Below, piece after piece: positions 53,156 through 62,009 of a stretch of 64,000 nt of DNA. Origin of the DNA: Rhodococcus sp. AW25M09 (lineage in GTDB: Bacteria; Actinomycetota; Actinomycetes; Mycobacteriales; Mycobacteriaceae). The notes below the pieces were generated by a model. That model was not told where the DNA came from. It saw nothing but the letters and a program-made list of their open reading frames with translations, and did no database searches. The position numbers and the translations under genes were made by a program. Numbering within the stretch: the first letter of the stretch is position 1; the number at the start of each line of letters is the position of its first letter. The stretch is from positions 1 through 64,000 of the forward strand of contig NZ_CAPS01000055.1 of the NCBI RefSeq assembly GCF_000333955.1. Reading direction: 5' to 3'.

Positions 53156-55696
53156 GTGACTTCTCTACCTGACTCTGCACCTGCCCCCTCCGCGATGCGA
53201 CGAGTGTTGCGTCGCGCTCGCGATGGTGTGTCGCTCAACGTCGACGAAGCCACGGTGTTGCTGCACGCCCGTGGTGAGGATCTGACCGATCTGATGGCCT
53301 CGGCGTCTCGGGTGCGCGATGCCGGACTCGAATCCGCGGGCCGGCCGAAGACGGTGTCGTACTCCCGCAAGGTATTCGTACCGATCACCCGCCTGTGCCG
53401 CGACAAATGTCATTACTGCACGTTCGTCACGGTGCCGGGCAAGCTCAATGCTGCCGGTCACGGGATGTTCATGGATCCCGACGAGATCATCGACGTCGCC
53501 CGCAAGGGTGCTGCGTTGGGGTGCAAGGAAGCATTGTTCACTCTCGGAGACCGCCCAGAGGAGCGGTGGCCCGAGGCCAAGGAGTGGCTCGATTCCCGCG
53601 GCTACGATTCGACGCTCGACTATGTGCGTGCCATGTCGATCCGGGTGCTCGAGGAGACCGGGCTGCTGCCACACCTCAATCCGGGAGTGATGTCGTGGCA
53701 GGAGCTTTCGCGACTCAAACCGGTGGCACCGTCGATGGGGATGATGCTCGAGACGACCTCGCGTCGGTTGTTCGAGGAGAAGGGGCAGGCTCATTACGGC
53801 AGCCCCGACAAGGATCCCGAGGTGCGGTTGCGAACGCTGACCGACGCGGGTCGGCTCAATATCCCGTTCACGACGGGCATTCTCGTCGGGATCGGTGAGA
53901 CGTTGCGTGATCGGGCCGAGTCGATCATGGCAATTCGTAAGGTGCACAAGTCTTTCGGGCACGTGCAGGAAATCATCGTGCAGAACTTCCTGGCCAAGTC
54001 CGATACCGCGATGCGGTCGGTGCCCGACGCGGGGTTGGAAGAGTTTCTGGCGACGATCGCGGTGACCCGCATGGTGGTGGGCCCGTCGATGCGGATTCAG
54101 GCTCCGCCGAACCTGGTCGAACCGGAGGAGACCGCGGCGCTGCTCGGTGCCGGCGTCGACGATTGGGGCGGGGTCTCGCCGCTGACCCCCGATCACGTGA
54201 ACCCGGAGCGGCCGTGGCCGAACCTCGACACCCTCGCCGAGTTGTCCGCGAGCGCGGGTTGTCGCTTGGTGGAACGTACCGCAGCGCAGCCCCAGTACGT
54301 GCTCGCCGGTGCGCCGTGGATCGATCCGCGGATTTCGGCGCACGTGCGGGCACTCGCCGATCCCGAGACCGGGATGGCGCGCGCCGGTGTGAACCCCACC
54401 GGTCTGCCGTGGCAGGAGCCGGACGAACAGTGGGAGTCCTCGGGCCGTGTCGATCTGAACACCGAGATCGACACGCAGGGCCGGAACACCGAGACTCGTT
54501 CGGATTTGGCGAATGCGTTCGGTGACTGGGAATCGATCCGTGAGCAGGTCCGTGATCTCGCCGGACTCGAGCGGGTGGACCGGGATCTGGTGTCGGCGCT
54601 GACGGCGGCGGAGAAGGACCCGGCCGGGCTCTCGGACGAGCAGTACCTCGCACTCGCGACGGCCGAGGGCACGGGAATGGATGCCGTCGCTGCCCTTGCG
54701 GACGATCTGCGTAGGCAGGTCAACGGCGACACCGTCACCTACGTGGTGAATCGGAACATCAATTTCACCAATATTTGCTACACCGGCTGTCGTTTCTGCG
54801 CGTTCGCGCAGCGCAAGGGTGACGCGGATGCGTTCACCCTGTCCACCACCGAGGTCGCCGATCGGGCGTGGGAAGCGCACGTCGTCGGTGCCACCGAGGT
54901 CTGCATGCAGGGCGGTATCGACCCCGAGCTTCCGGTGACGGGGTACGCCGATCTGGTACGGGCGGTCAAGGCGAAGGTGCCGTCGATGCACGTGCATGCG
55001 TTCTCGCCGATGGAGATCGTCAACGGAGCATCGCGTGGTGGTCAGTCGATCCGTGAGTGGCTCACCGAACTGCGTGCGGCCGGGTTGGATTCGATCCCGG
55101 GTACCGCCGCGGAAATCCTCGACGACGAGGTCCGCTGGGTACTGACCAAGGGCAAGCTGCCCGCGGCGGAGTGGATCGAAGTGATCACCACCGCGCACGA
55201 GGTGGGGCTGCGGTCGAGCTCGACGATGATGTACGGGCACGTGGACAACCCCTCGCACTGGGTCGGTCACCTGAACGTGCTCAAGAAGATCCAGGACAAG
55301 ACCGGTGGGTTCACCGAGTTCGTGCCACTACCGTTCGTGCACCAGTCCTCGCCGCTGTATCTGGCCGGGGCCTCGCGGCCCGGGCCCACCAACCGAGACA
55401 ATCGTGCGGTGCATGCCCTGGCCCGAATCATGCTGCACGGCCGAATCGACAACATTCAGACATCGTGGGTGAAATTGGGAATCACGGGTACACAGGCGAT
55501 GCTGAATGGAGGCGCGAACGATCTGGGCGGGACCCTGATGGAGGAGACGATCTCGAGGATGGCGGGTTCGGAGAACGGTTCGGAGAAGACCGTCGCGGAA
55601 CTGCACGAGATCGCCGACGGCATCGGACGACCGGTTCGTCAGCGCACCACCACCTACGGCCCGGCCCCGGCCGTGTCGGTCGCCGGCTTGATCTGA
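53156..55696 (+). CDS. fbiC: Bifunctional FO synthase (CofG/CofH fusion)
   Basis: FbiC makes the deazaflavin FO, precursor of coenzyme F420, from a flavin-pathway uracil intermediate and tyrosine. The 846-aa protein holds two radical-SAM halves. The CofG-like half carries CRDKCHYC (about residues 82-89) and [16 protein letters not shown]. The CofH-like half carries CYTGCRFC (about 541-548) and [14 protein letters not shown]. The length matches mycobacterial FbiC (Rv1173). The start is GTG at 53156; CATGAT lies 6 nt upstream, a weak leaderless-type box. An ATG 13 codons later is possible. Confidence 0.95.
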   Translation: MTSLPDSAPAPSAMRRVLRRARDGVSLNVDEATVLLHARGEDLTDLMASASRVRDAGLESAGRPKTVSYSRKVFVPITRLCRDKCHYCTFVTVPGKLNAAGHGMFMDPDEIIDVARKGAALGCKEALFTLGDRPEERWPEAKEWLDSRGYDSTLDYVRAMSIRVLEETGLLPHLNPGVMSWQELSRLKPVAPSMGMMLETTSRRLFEEKGQAHYGSPDKDPEVRLRTLTDAGRLNIPFTTGILVGIGETLRDRAESIMAIRKVHKSFGHVQEIIVQNFLAKSDTAMRSVPDAGLEEFLATIAVTRMVVGPSMRIQAPPNLVEPEETAALLGAGVDDWGGVSPLTPDHVNPERPWPNLDTLAELSASAGCRLVERTAAQPQYVLAGAPWIDPRISAHVRALADPETGMARAGVNPTGLPWQEPDEQWESSGRVDLNTEIDTQGRNTETRSDLANAFGDWESIREQVRDLAGLERVDRDLVSALTAAEKDPAGLSDEQYLALATAEGTGMDAVAALADDLRRQVNGDTVTYVVNRNINFTNICYTGCRFCAFAQRKGDADAFTLSTTEVADRAWEAHVVGATEVCMQGGIDPELPVTGYADLVRAVKAKVPSMHVHAFSPMEIVNGASRGGQSIREWLTELRAAGLDSIPGTAAEILDDEVRWVLTKGKLPAAEWIEVITTAHEVGLRSSSTMMYGHVDNPSHWVGHLNVLKKIQDKTGGFTEFVPLPFVHQSSPLYLAGASRPGPTNRDNRAVHALARIMLHGRIDNIQTSWVKLGITGTQAMLNGGANDLGGTLMEETISRMAGSENGSEKTVAELHEIADGIGRPVRQRTTTYGPAPAVSVAGLI

Positions 55697-55732
55697 TCCC
55701 CAGGTCCCTTTTCGAAATGGAGCTTGTCTGAC

Positions 55733-56479
55733 ATGGACGACCGTCGAGTCGCCGCGGTACTGAGCAGTGCCGTTGCCATCATTGATCCCGTGCTCGACCT
55801 TCTTGCCACACGGGACCCGATCGGTCTCAAGGGTCGGACGTTCCGTGAGTCCTCCGAAGACGATTCGACTCTCGACAACGTCATCGACTTCCTCGCGAAG
55901 GCCTTCGACACCACCGACTTCCCGGGCACCGCAGGCTGGGAGGAGCTCGACGGCGACGCGCGCTCGCAGTGGTGGGTCAATCGCATCGGAGCCCTCAACA
56001 CCGTCGCGGTGGCGTTCCCCGGTGTGTTCGGCATCCTGGTCAACCGTCTGCCGATCCAGGATCTGCTCGGTTTCGCCAACCAAGCCATGGTGCTCGTGGC
56101 CGTGGCCCGCGAATCAGGAGTGACCGACCGCGAGACGCACGTGGCCCTGCTCGGGTCGGTGCTGTGCAAGCGTGACCTGACGTCCATCCCGGACAGCGCC
56201 CCCGCGAAGAAGGAAGAGTCGCCCAAATCGGGCCCGTTCGCACTGCTCCGCGGGATGTGGCAGATCGCGAACGTGCTGCGCGACGTCACCGGGGAGCTCG
56301 AGAAGCGACCGCATCCCCGCGGCTTCTACCGGGTGATCGGCGCAATCCCGGTCATCGGAGGTATCGCGGGATATCTCGGGGAGCGCGGGGCGCTGTCTCG
56401 GGCTGCCAAGCAGGGTCGGAAGTGGCTCGCCGCCCACCGTGAGGCTTCCGCCTCGACCGAGAAGCAGCTGCGGCGATAG
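55733..56479 (+). CDS. Conserved-looking protein of unknown function
   Basis: This is a 248-aa protein without a recognised domain. Helical N-terminal half (VAAVLSSAVAIIDPVLDLL, LDNVIDFLAKAFD, WWVNRIGALNTVAVAFPGVF). Near the C-terminus lies a Gly-rich hydrophobic segment, GFYRVIGAIPVIGGIAGYLG, followed by a basic tail (AAKQGRKWLAAHREAS). This may be peripheral to the membrane. It follows fbiC by 36 nt on the same strand and precedes fdxC, so it may share the fbiC transcript. GGAG lies 11 nt before the ATG; a TTG at 55724 is too close to that site. Confidence 0.75.
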   Translation: MDDRRVAAVLSSAVAIIDPVLDLLATRDPIGLKGRTFRESSEDDSTLDNVIDFLAKAFDTTDFPGTAGWEELDGDARSQWWVNRIGALNTVAVAFPGVFGILVNRLPIQDLLGFANQAMVLVAVARESGVTDRETHVALLGSVLCKRDLTSIPDSAPAKKEESPKSGPFALLRGMWQIANVLRDVTGELEKRPHPRGFYRVIGAIPVIGGIAGYLGERGALSRAAKQGRKWLAAHREASASTEKQLRR

Positions 56480-56513
56480 GCGACAAGGGGCAGGTGAGGC
56501 AACCCTGGTCGGC

Positions 56514-56544
56514 TTGCCTCCGGTCCGGACGGCGATACTAGGAT
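56514..56544 (+). promoter_or_regulatory. Candidate fdxC promoter
   Basis: TTGCCT (56514-56519) resembles a -35 box. GATACTAGGAT (56534-56544) offers overlapping -10 choices with 14-19 nt spacing. It lies ~50 nt before the fdxC start. Confidence 0.3.
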
Positions 56545-56593
56545 GCTCAGGGCGCGTGAGCGCCCACGATCGATACAGGAGGGGAGAGCAGCA

Positions 56594-56917
56594 GTGACTT
56601 ACTCGATTGCAGAACCGTGCGTAGATGTACTGGACAAGGCGTGCATCGAAGAGTGCCCGGTGGATTGCATCTACGAGGGTAACCGAATGCTGTACATCCA
56701 CCCCGACGAATGCGTCGACTGCGGAGCATGTGAGCCCGTGTGCCCCGTCGAGGCCATTTTCTACGAGGACGACGTTCCCGAGCAGTGGAGTGCGTACGTC
56801 GGTGCCAACGTCGACTTCTTCGACGACCTCGGATCGCCGGGCGGCGCAGCGAAACTGGGTAAGACCGATTACGATCCGCCGTTCATCAAGGCTCTGCCTC
56901 CCATGGGCGAGAACTGA
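56594..56917 (+). CDS. fdxC: 7Fe ferredoxin
   Basis: This is a 107-aa ferredoxin of the actinobacterial [3Fe-4S][4Fe-4S] type. The first cysteine set is CVDVLDKACIEECPVDCIYE, and the second is CVDCGACEPVCPVEAIF. The C-terminal ~50 residues (DDVPEQWSAYVGANVDFFDD onward) are the usual helical tail. It supplies electrons to P450s, sulfite or glutamate enzymes. GTG start at 56594 with AGGAGGGGAG upstream. It is in the fdxC-dapC order of Rv1177-Rv1178 and only 5 nt from dapC. Confidence 0.95.
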   Translation: MTYSIAEPCVDVLDKACIEECPVDCIYEGNRMLYIHPDECVDCGACEPVCPVEAIFYEDDVPEQWSAYVGANVDFFDDLGSPGGAAKLGKTDYDPPFIKALPPMGEN

Positions 56918-56922
56918 CGATC

Positions 56923-58026
56923 TTGGCACGTAGAGCGGTGGCAGCGACGCTGCCCGATTTTCCGTGGGACTCGTTGACCGCCGCCAAGGACAAGGCGTCG
57001 GCGCATCCGGATGGCATCGTCAACCTGTCCGTCGGTACGCCGGTGGACCCGGTGGCCGAGGTGATTCGCACCGCGCTGAATTCGGTTGCGGGCGAACCCG
57101 GTTACCCGACGACCGTGGGCACCCCGGCGTTGCGGGAGTCCGCGGTCGCGGCGCTGGAACGCCGCTACTCGATCACCGGAATCTCGGCCGACGCCGTACT
57201 GCCCGCCATCGGCACCAAGGAGATGATCGCCTGGCTGCCGACCTTGCTCGGGCTCGGAGCGGACGATCTGGTCGTGATCCCCGAACTGGCTTATCCCACT
57301 TATGAAGTGGGTGCGCTGCTGGCCGGTGCGCGAATCCTTCGAGCGGACGGGCTCAATCGGCTCGGACCGGAGCGGGCGTCGCTGATCTTCGTCAATTCGC
57401 CGTCGAACCCGACGGGAAAGGTGCTCGGTGTCGATCATCTGCGCAAGGTCGTCGGATGGGCGCGCGAGCGCGACGCCATCGTCGTCTCCGACGAGTGCTA
57501 CCTGGGCCTGACCTGGGACGCGGACGCCGTCTCCGTCCTCGATCCGCGCGTGTGCGACGGTGATCACACCAACCTCCTTGCCGTGCACTCGCTTTCGAAG
57601 ACCTCGAACCTCGCGAGCTACCGCGCCGGCTTCGTCACCGGGGATGCGTCCCTTGTCGCGGAGCTGCTCGAGGTGCGCAAGCATGCAGGCATGATGGTGC
57701 CGCTACCGATCCAGGCCGCCATGACCGCGGCCCTGGCAGACGACGAGCACGAGAACATTCAACGCGAGCGTTACCGGGCTCGGCGGTCGGTGCTGAAGTC
57801 GGCCGTCGAAGAAGCCGGATTCACCGTCGACCACTCCGAGGCCGGGCTCTACCTGTGGGCTACGCGGGGCGAACCGTGCCGTGACACCGTCGACTGGCTC
57901 GCCGAGCGCGGCATCCTCGCTGCTCCGGGGGAGTTCTACGGTCCGAATGGTGGACAGCACGTGCGCATCGCTCTGACGGCCACGGACGAGCGCATCGACG
58001 CTGCTGCGGCTCGATTGCGCGGGTAA
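56923..58026 (+). CDS. dapC: Succinyldiaminopimelate aminotransferase
   Basis: DapC is a PLP enzyme that transaminates N-succinyl-2-amino-6-ketopimelate in lysine and meso-diaminopimelate synthesis, feeding both protein and peptidoglycan. The 367-aa class I/II aminotransferase has VNLSVGTPVDPVAEVI, the YPTTVGTPALRESA loop, NSPSNPTGKVL (Asn), SDECYLGLTWD, the PLP lysine in SLSKTSNLASYRAGF and the late VRIALTATDERID with the carboxylate-binding Arg. TTG start at 56923, 5 nt after the fdxC stop. The order matches Rv1178. Confidence 0.93.
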   Translation: MARRAVAATLPDFPWDSLTAAKDKASAHPDGIVNLSVGTPVDPVAEVIRTALNSVAGEPGYPTTVGTPALRESAVAALERRYSITGISADAVLPAIGTKEMIAWLPTLLGLGADDLVVIPELAYPTYEVGALLAGARILRADGLNRLGPERASLIFVNSPSNPTGKVLGVDHLRKVVGWARERDAIVVSDECYLGLTWDADAVSVLDPRVCDGDHTNLLAVHSLSKTSNLASYRAGFVTGDASLVAELLEVRKHAGMMVPLPIQAAMTAALADDEHENIQRERYRARRSVLKSAVEEAGFTVDHSEAGLYLWATRGEPCRDTVDWLAERGILAAPGEFYGPNGGQHVRIALTATDERIDAAAARLRG

Positions 58027-58075
58027 GCGCTCAGCGTCAGTTGTTCCAGCTCGAACTGGGTGTTCTCATATATCC

Positions 58076-58693
58076 ATGACCCTCACCCTGCTGCTCAGTT
58101 TCGCCGGCGTGTGTTTTCTGCTGGCGATCCTGCCTGGGCCCGATTCGTTCCTGGTGCTGCGTTACAGCATCGGCGGATTGCGGCCGGGAATCGCGGCAGC
58201 GATGGGAGTGGCGATCGGTGGATTGTTCTGGGCCGTGTTGGTGGCCGTTGGGCTGGCAGCGATCGTCGAGCAGTCTGCGACGGCGTATCGCGTCGTCAAG
58301 ATTCTGGGCGGGCTGTATCTGCTCTACCTGGGCGTCAAGGCCTTTCGGGCTCGCCGCAAGAACAAGGTGGCAGGTGAGCCACTCGTCCCCGTCGCTGCGT
58401 CCGCGTGGTCGGCCTTCGGTGCCGGAGTTCTCTCCTGCGCGCTCAATCCCAAGGTCGGACTGTTCTACCTCGCGGTGGTGCCTCAGTTCCTCACCGTGGT
58501 CACGTTCGCCGGTGCCATGACGCTCGGCCTGGTCGAGGTGGTGGTGGCCGCGCTGGTGATGGGAGCGTTCTCCGTCGTCGCATCGCGTGCGGTCGCGTTG
58601 CTGCGCAAACCGGCAGTGACCGACTGGATGGACCGCATCAGTGCCGGATTCCTCGTCGCCCTCGGTGTCGGAACGGTCGCGTCCTCGGCGTAG
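58076..58693 (+). CDS. LysE family translocator
   Basis: This is a 205-aa membrane protein with six hydrophobic segments. The LysE/RhtB family signature is clear: LPGPDSFLVLRYSIGGLRPG near the N-terminus, then GLYLLYLGVKAFRARR and the middle GAGVLSCALNPKVGLFYLAV. These proteins export amino acids such as lysine, threonine or homoserine lactone. The position beside dapC hints at a role in exporting lysine-pathway products, but the gap is 49 nt and the substrate is unproven. No clear ribosome site. Confidence 0.88.
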   Translation: MTLTLLLSFAGVCFLLAILPGPDSFLVLRYSIGGLRPGIAAAMGVAIGGLFWAVLVAVGLAAIVEQSATAYRVVKILGGLYLLYLGVKAFRARRKNKVAGEPLVPVAASAWSAFGAGVLSCALNPKVGLFYLAVVPQFLTVVTFAGAMTLGLVEVVVAALVMGAFSVVASRAVALLRKPAVTDWMDRISAGFLVALGVGTVASSA

Positions 58694-58713
58694 CGGCAGG
58701 TAATGCCCGGCTA
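58691..58713. terminator. Hairpin spanning two convergent stop codons
   Basis: TAGCGGCA pairs with TGCC and GCTA, with a 2-nt bulge and a 5-nt loop. Its outer ends are the TAG stop of the LysE gene and, on the other strand, the TAG stop of the small acidic gene. No T-run. Confidence 0.35.
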
Positions 58714-59136
58714 CGGTTCGAGGTCCGGGTCACTCACATCCCACCCGCCGCGTCGGATCCGCAGAATGTAGACCAATTCGTTGCTGCCGAATGCTTCGAC
58801 GGTCGTGAAGCGTTTCGGCTCTGCGTTGACCTCGGGATTACGCGCGTGGGCTTCCTCGTAGAGTTGCCCGGCGCGAAGGTCGGCCAGCTCTACCCGCGTC
58901 CAGAAATCGTCGGACTGCACCGAGTACACCAACCTCGGGGCACCGTCGGCGACATGGGCGATCTCGATGTCGTCGTCCTCCGAATCCCCTTCGCCGAGAT
59001 CCAGGTCGAGTTCGTCCTCCGAATCGACGTCCTGCTCGGCGTCGGTTCCGATCAGATAGACACCCGCCTGCAGGTCACCGGCAGCGACCGTCATGTACTC
59101 GGCGTAATCGCCGGTGTCGATTCCGTCCACGTCCAT
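58711..59136 (-). CDS. Small acidic protein of unknown function
   Basis: This is a 141-aa protein with a strongly acidic middle (DSEDELDLDLGEGDSEDDDI). The flanking parts are ordered-looking: GVYLIGTDAEQ before it and RLVYSVQSDDFWTRVELADL and ELVYILRIRRGGWDVSDPD after it. No family recognised. The ATG at 59136 is chosen because TACCGT ends 6 nt before it, fitting a leaderless mRNA; an in-frame ATG further upstream would run into the divergent fadD36 gene. It shares the promoter core with fadD36. Confidence 0.68.
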   Translation of the reverse strand: MDVDGIDTGDYAEYMTVAAGDLQAGVYLIGTDAEQDVDSEDELDLDLGEGDSEDDDIEIAHVADGAPRLVYSVQSDDFWTRVELADLRAGQLYEEAHARNPEVNAEPKRFTTVEAFGSNELVYILRIRRGGWDVSDPDLEP

Positions 59137-59141
59137 GTATG

Positions 59142-59148
59142 TACGGTA
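59142..59148. promoter_or_regulatory. Shared symmetric -10 box of two divergent leaderless genes
   Basis: TACGGTA reads as TACGGT on the plus strand (6 nt before the GTG at 59154) and as TACCGT on the minus strand (6 nt before the ATG at 59136). Only 17 nt separate the two start codons, so one TA-N3-TA element could start both leaderless transcripts. Confidence 0.55.
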
Positions 59149-59153
59149 GCCAT

Positions 59154-60554
59154 GTGCTGCTTCGTTCACTGAATCCACTCGCCGTTGCGCGAGGAGACGA
59201 CATTCCCGACGCCGTCACCATCGACGGAGTCTCGCTCTCCCGCGCCGACATTCTGGGCGCGGCCACCTCCGTTGCCGAACGGATCGCGCGGGCCGACCGC
59301 CTCGCGATCTACGCGACACCGTCGGTCAAGACGGTGCTCGCGGTCGTCGGTGCGTTGATCGCCGGGGTCACCGTAATACCGGTGCCACCCGACGCGGGTA
59401 TCGCCGAACGTGAGCACATCCTCCGCGACTCGGGCGCACAGGCGTGGCTCGGTGAAGCGCCGCCGGAGACGTCGGGCCTCGAGGTTCTGCCGGTGCGTCA
59501 ACACGCGCGCTCGTGGCACAGCTACGCCGAACCGCAGCCGTCCTCGGTTGCGTTCGTGCTCTACACCTCGGGTACCACCGGCCCGCCGAAAGGCGTGCTG
59601 ATCTCCCGCAATGCCATTGCGACAGGCCTCGACGCATTGGCCCAGGCCTGGGCATGGACATCGAAAGACACCGTCGTGCATGGTCTTCCGTTGTTCCACG
59701 TGCACGGGCTGATCCTCGGTGTGCTCGGCCCGCTACGGTTCGGCAGCCCGCTGATCCATACCGGGAGGCCCACCCCGGAGCTCTACGCGGCGGCACGCGG
59801 CTCCCTCTACTTCGGCGTGCCGACCGTCTGGTCGCGGGTGGCCGCCGACGAGAGCTCTGCCCGCGCCCTCGCCGACGCCCGGCTGCTGGTGTCCGGCAGT
59901 GCGCCGCTGCCTGTTCCGGTGTTCGAGAAGCTGCGCGAACTCACCGGCCAGGCCCCGGTCGAGCGGTACGGCATGAGCGAAACCCTCATCACCATCAGCA
60001 CGCGCGCTGACGGGGAGCGTCGACCCGGCTCGGTGGGACTTCCGGTGGCGGGCGTCGAGACTCGGTTGCGCGGCGAGCAGGGCGAAATCCTGCCGCACGA
60101 CGGCGAATCCATCGGCGCACTGCAGATCCGCTGCCCGATGCTGTTCGACGGTTACCTGAACAACCCCGAGGCGACCGCGAAGACCTTCACCGAGGACGGC
60201 TGGTTCGACACCGGAGACGTCGCCCTCATCGAACCCGACGGGTTCCACCGCATCGTCGGGCGAGCATCGACGGACCTGATCAAATCCGGCGGCTATCGCG
60301 TCGGCGCGGGGGAGATCGAGACGGTGCTGCTCGGGCACCCCAGCGTCGACGAGGTCGCCGTCGTCGGTGTGCCGGACGACGATCTCGGCCAGCGCATCGT
60401 GGCGTTCGTCGTAGGTACGGACGTCGAGGAGCGGGTACTCATCGATCTGGTGGCCACCGAGCTGTCGATCCACAAGCGGCCCCGCGAGATTCGCGTCGTC
60501 GACGCACTTCCGCGCAACGCGATGGGCAAGGTACAGAAGAAGCTGTTGAGCTAG
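59154..60554 (+). CDS. fadD36: Acyl-CoA synthetase FadD36
   Basis: This is a 466-aa AMP-forming acyl-CoA ligase that activates an acyl chain with ATP and CoA. It has YTSGTTGPPKGVLISR (P-loop), HGLPLFHVHGLILGVLGPLR, YGMSETLITISTRADGERRP, WFDTGDVALIEPDG, IKSGGYRVGAGEIETVLLGH (hinge region) and the C-terminal catalytic Lys in GKVQKKLL. The short form and the opening LLRSLNPLA match mycobacterial FadD36 (Rv1193), which is implicated in cholesterol side-chain or propionate-type metabolism. The GTG at 59154 is chosen because of the family start and the leaderless -10. Confidence 0.9.
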   Translation: MLLRSLNPLAVARGDDIPDAVTIDGVSLSRADILGAATSVAERIARADRLAIYATPSVKTVLAVVGALIAGVTVIPVPPDAGIAEREHILRDSGAQAWLGEAPPETSGLEVLPVRQHARSWHSYAEPQPSSVAFVLYTSGTTGPPKGVLISRNAIATGLDALAQAWAWTSKDTVVHGLPLFHVHGLILGVLGPLRFGSPLIHTGRPTPELYAAARGSLYFGVPTVWSRVAADESSARALADARLLVSGSAPLPVPVFEKLRELTGQAPVERYGMSETLITISTRADGERRPGSVGLPVAGVETRLRGEQGEILPHDGESIGALQIRCPMLFDGYLNNPEATAKTFTEDGWFDTGDVALIEPDGFHRIVGRASTDLIKSGGYRVGAGEIETVLLGHPSVDEVAVVGVPDDDLGQRIVAFVVGTDVEERVLIDLVATELSIHKRPREIRVVDALPRNAMGKVQKKLLS

Positions 60555-60626
60555 TCGTCAGCGGGAGTGGAGCCTGCGGAATGACCCGAATATTCGTGAG
60601 CGTCAGCGCGCTGGTGGGGCGGCAGT

Positions 60627-60632
60627 TAGCCT
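60627..60632 (+). promoter_or_regulatory. -10 box of a leaderless SDR transcript
   Basis: TAGCCT ends 7 nt before the ATG at 60640; no Shine-Dalgarno is present. Confidence 0.5.
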
Positions 60633-60639
60633 CGAACGT

Positions 60640-61302
60640 ATGACCACTCTCGACGGCGCACGCATTCTCGTCTTCGGTGCCAGCGGCGGGCTCGGCGGTC
60701 CTTTGGTCGACCAGCTCGCCCAGGCCGGTGCTCGGCTGACAGTCAGCGGCCGGAGCCTGGAATCCTCGGAGCACCACACGGTGAATGCAGATCTCACGCT
60801 GCCGGATTCGCCTCGCTCGGTGATCGCGGAGGCCGTCGAGCACCACGGCGGGTTGGATGGGATCGTCATCGCGGCCGGAGTTGTGGCGTTCGGCCCGGTC
60901 ACCGAGGTGGACGACGACACCGTCGACGAACTGTTGCTGCTCAATTACCTCGCCCCGCTGCGGGTGTTGCGGGAAGCGTTGAAGACGCTCGGCCAGGGCG
61001 GGTTCGTGCTCAACATCAGTGCGGTGGTGGCCGACAAGCCGATGCCGAACATGGGTGCCTATTCGGCGAGCAAGGCCGCATCGAGTGCCCTGCTGAAAAG
61101 TGTTCGTACCGAGGCCCGTAAGTCGAAAATCCGAATCGTCGACGTGCGTCCACCGCACACCGAGACGGGTCTGGCGACCCGACCCATTGCCGGGGAGGCA
61201 CCGAAACTACCGCAGGGACTGACGCCTGAGTCGGTGGCAGCACGCATCGTCACGGCGATCACCGACGACGAGACCGACGTCGGCGCGGATCAGTTCTCGT
61301 AA
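60640..61302 (+). CDS. SDR family oxidoreductase
   Basis: This is a 220-aa compact short-chain dehydrogenase. The cofactor site FGASGGLGGPLVDQL lies at residues 12-26, SGRSLESSE follows strand 2, VIAAGVVAFGPV replaces the NNAG motif, and NISAVVADKPMPN precedes the catalytic YSASKAASSALL. A short C-terminus ending DETDVGADQFS is unusual and lacks the common C-terminal helix. Substrate unknown. The stop is immediately followed by the promoter of the sulfur-operon leader. Confidence 0.87.
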   Translation: MTTLDGARILVFGASGGLGGPLVDQLAQAGARLTVSGRSLESSEHHTVNADLTLPDSPRSVIAEAVEHHGGLDGIVIAAGVVAFGPVTEVDDDTVDELLLLNYLAPLRVLREALKTLGQGGFVLNISAVVADKPMPNMGAYSASKAASSALLKSVRTEARKSKIRIVDVRPPHTETGLATRPIAGEAPKLPQGLTPESVAARIVTAITDDETDVGADQFS

Positions 61303-61304
61303 GC

Positions 61305-61310
61305 TATTGT
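61305..61310 (+). promoter_or_regulatory. -10 box of the sulfur-operon leader
   Basis: TATTGT ends 7 nt before the GTG at 61318 and begins 3 nt after the SDR stop. It fits a leaderless transcript beginning at the leader ORF. Confidence 0.55.
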
Positions 61311-61317
61311 CGGCATC

Positions 61318-61410
61318 GTGACCGATACACATGTGACCGACGCAGCCAGAAGGCTCGTGCGTCGTCGCACCATCGATTTGTGTCTGGTCTGCACTTCTTC
61401 CTGTTCGTAA
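61318..61410 (+). CDS. Cysteine-rich leader peptide (putative cysteine-responsive attenuator)
   Basis: GTG at 61318 opens 30 codons: MTDTHVTDAARRLVRRR, then TIDLCLVCTSSCS, then TAA at 61408. Three cysteines lie within the last nine residues, after a basic RRR-x-IDLC block. Actinobacterial leader peptides of this kind precede sulfur-assimilation genes, and in mycobacteria leaderless cysteine-rich ORFs attenuate operons when cysteine is plentiful. Stalling at the Cys codons when charged tRNA-Cys is low would change access to the downstream OsmC-metY genes. Followed by a 10-bp hairpin and a repeated ATCGATCGAAC-like motif. Confidence 0.7.
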   Translation: MTDTHVTDAARRLVRRRTIDLCLVCTSSCS

Positions 61411-61428
61411 CTGTCGATCGAACCCATC

Positions 61429-61455
61429 CCCGACGAGCATTTCGCGCTCCTCGGG
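61429..61455 (+). promoter_or_regulatory. Hairpin between leader peptide and sulfur operon
   Basis: CCCGACGAGC (61429-61438) pairs with GCTCCTCGGG (61446-61455) with one mismatch and a 7-nt loop. It starts 18 nt after the leader stop. TCGATCGAAC flanks it on both sides (about 61413 and 61473), offering alternative pairings. Likely part of an attenuation switch. Confidence 0.45.
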
Positions 61456-61492
61456 TAGTTCCGGCAACCCTATCGATCGAACAGGATCATTC

Positions 61493-62005
61493 ATGACCAC
61501 ATCTGTGTCCCACCTCGGCGGCGTCATCGCCGCCACCGACGACGCCGTGCAGGCCGACGCGAAGAACGCCCAGGTGGTGTTCCGCGGATCGGCCACCGCG
61601 CACGATGCCGTCGCCAGCACCGTCACGCTCGGCAAGTTCAGCGTCGAGGTCGACGAGCCGCCCGCCCTCGGCGGCGAGAGCACAGCCGCCAACCCGGTCG
61701 AGTACTACCTGGCGTCCTTGCTGTCCTGCCAAGTGGTCACCTACCGCGTCTGGGCCGAGAAGCTCGGCATCGTCGTCAACGACATCACGGCCAAGGCCGA
61801 GGGCGACCTCGACGTACGCGGGTTCTTCGGCTTCGACGACGACATACGTCCCGGATTCGGTGAGGTGCGGGTGATCGTGACGATTACCGGACCCGAGACG
61901 CGGGAACGGTACGAGGAATTGCAGAAGGCCGCCGACGATCACTGCCCAGTGCTGGATCTGACGCGCAATCCCACCCCGATCCGCACCGTCCTCGAAACGG
62001 CCTGA
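61493..62005 (+). CDS. OsmC family protein
   Basis: This is a 170-aa OsmC/Ohr-fold protein. The two redox cysteines are visible: Cys79 in YYLASLLSCQVVTYR and Cys151 in ADDHCPVLDLTRN. Such proteins reduce organic or fatty acid hydroperoxides or handle reactive sulfur. GFFGFDDDIRPGFGEVRVIV forms the long beta hairpin. ATG at 61493 with AGGA 9 nt upstream. First structural gene after the cysteine leader, 4 nt before metY, so it is cotranscribed and links sulfur supply with thiol redox defence. Confidence 0.88.
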   Translation: MTTSVSHLGGVIAATDDAVQADAKNAQVVFRGSATAHDAVASTVTLGKFSVEVDEPPALGGESTAANPVEYYLASLLSCQVVTYRVWAEKLGIVVNDITAKAEGDLDVRGFFGFDDDIRPGFGEVRVIVTITGPETRERYEELQKAADDHCPVLDLTRNPTPIRTVLETA

Positions 62006-62009
62006 GGCC

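Noticed and set aside
53165..55270. A 701-codon minus-strand frame across fbiC
   Set aside because: Antisense shadow of FbiC; Arg/His-rich with no recognisable domain.
61303..61492. SAM or T-box riboswitch upstream of the OsmC-metY genes
   Set aside because: None of the conserved core helices or motifs of these RNAs is visible; the Cys-rich ORF explains the region better.
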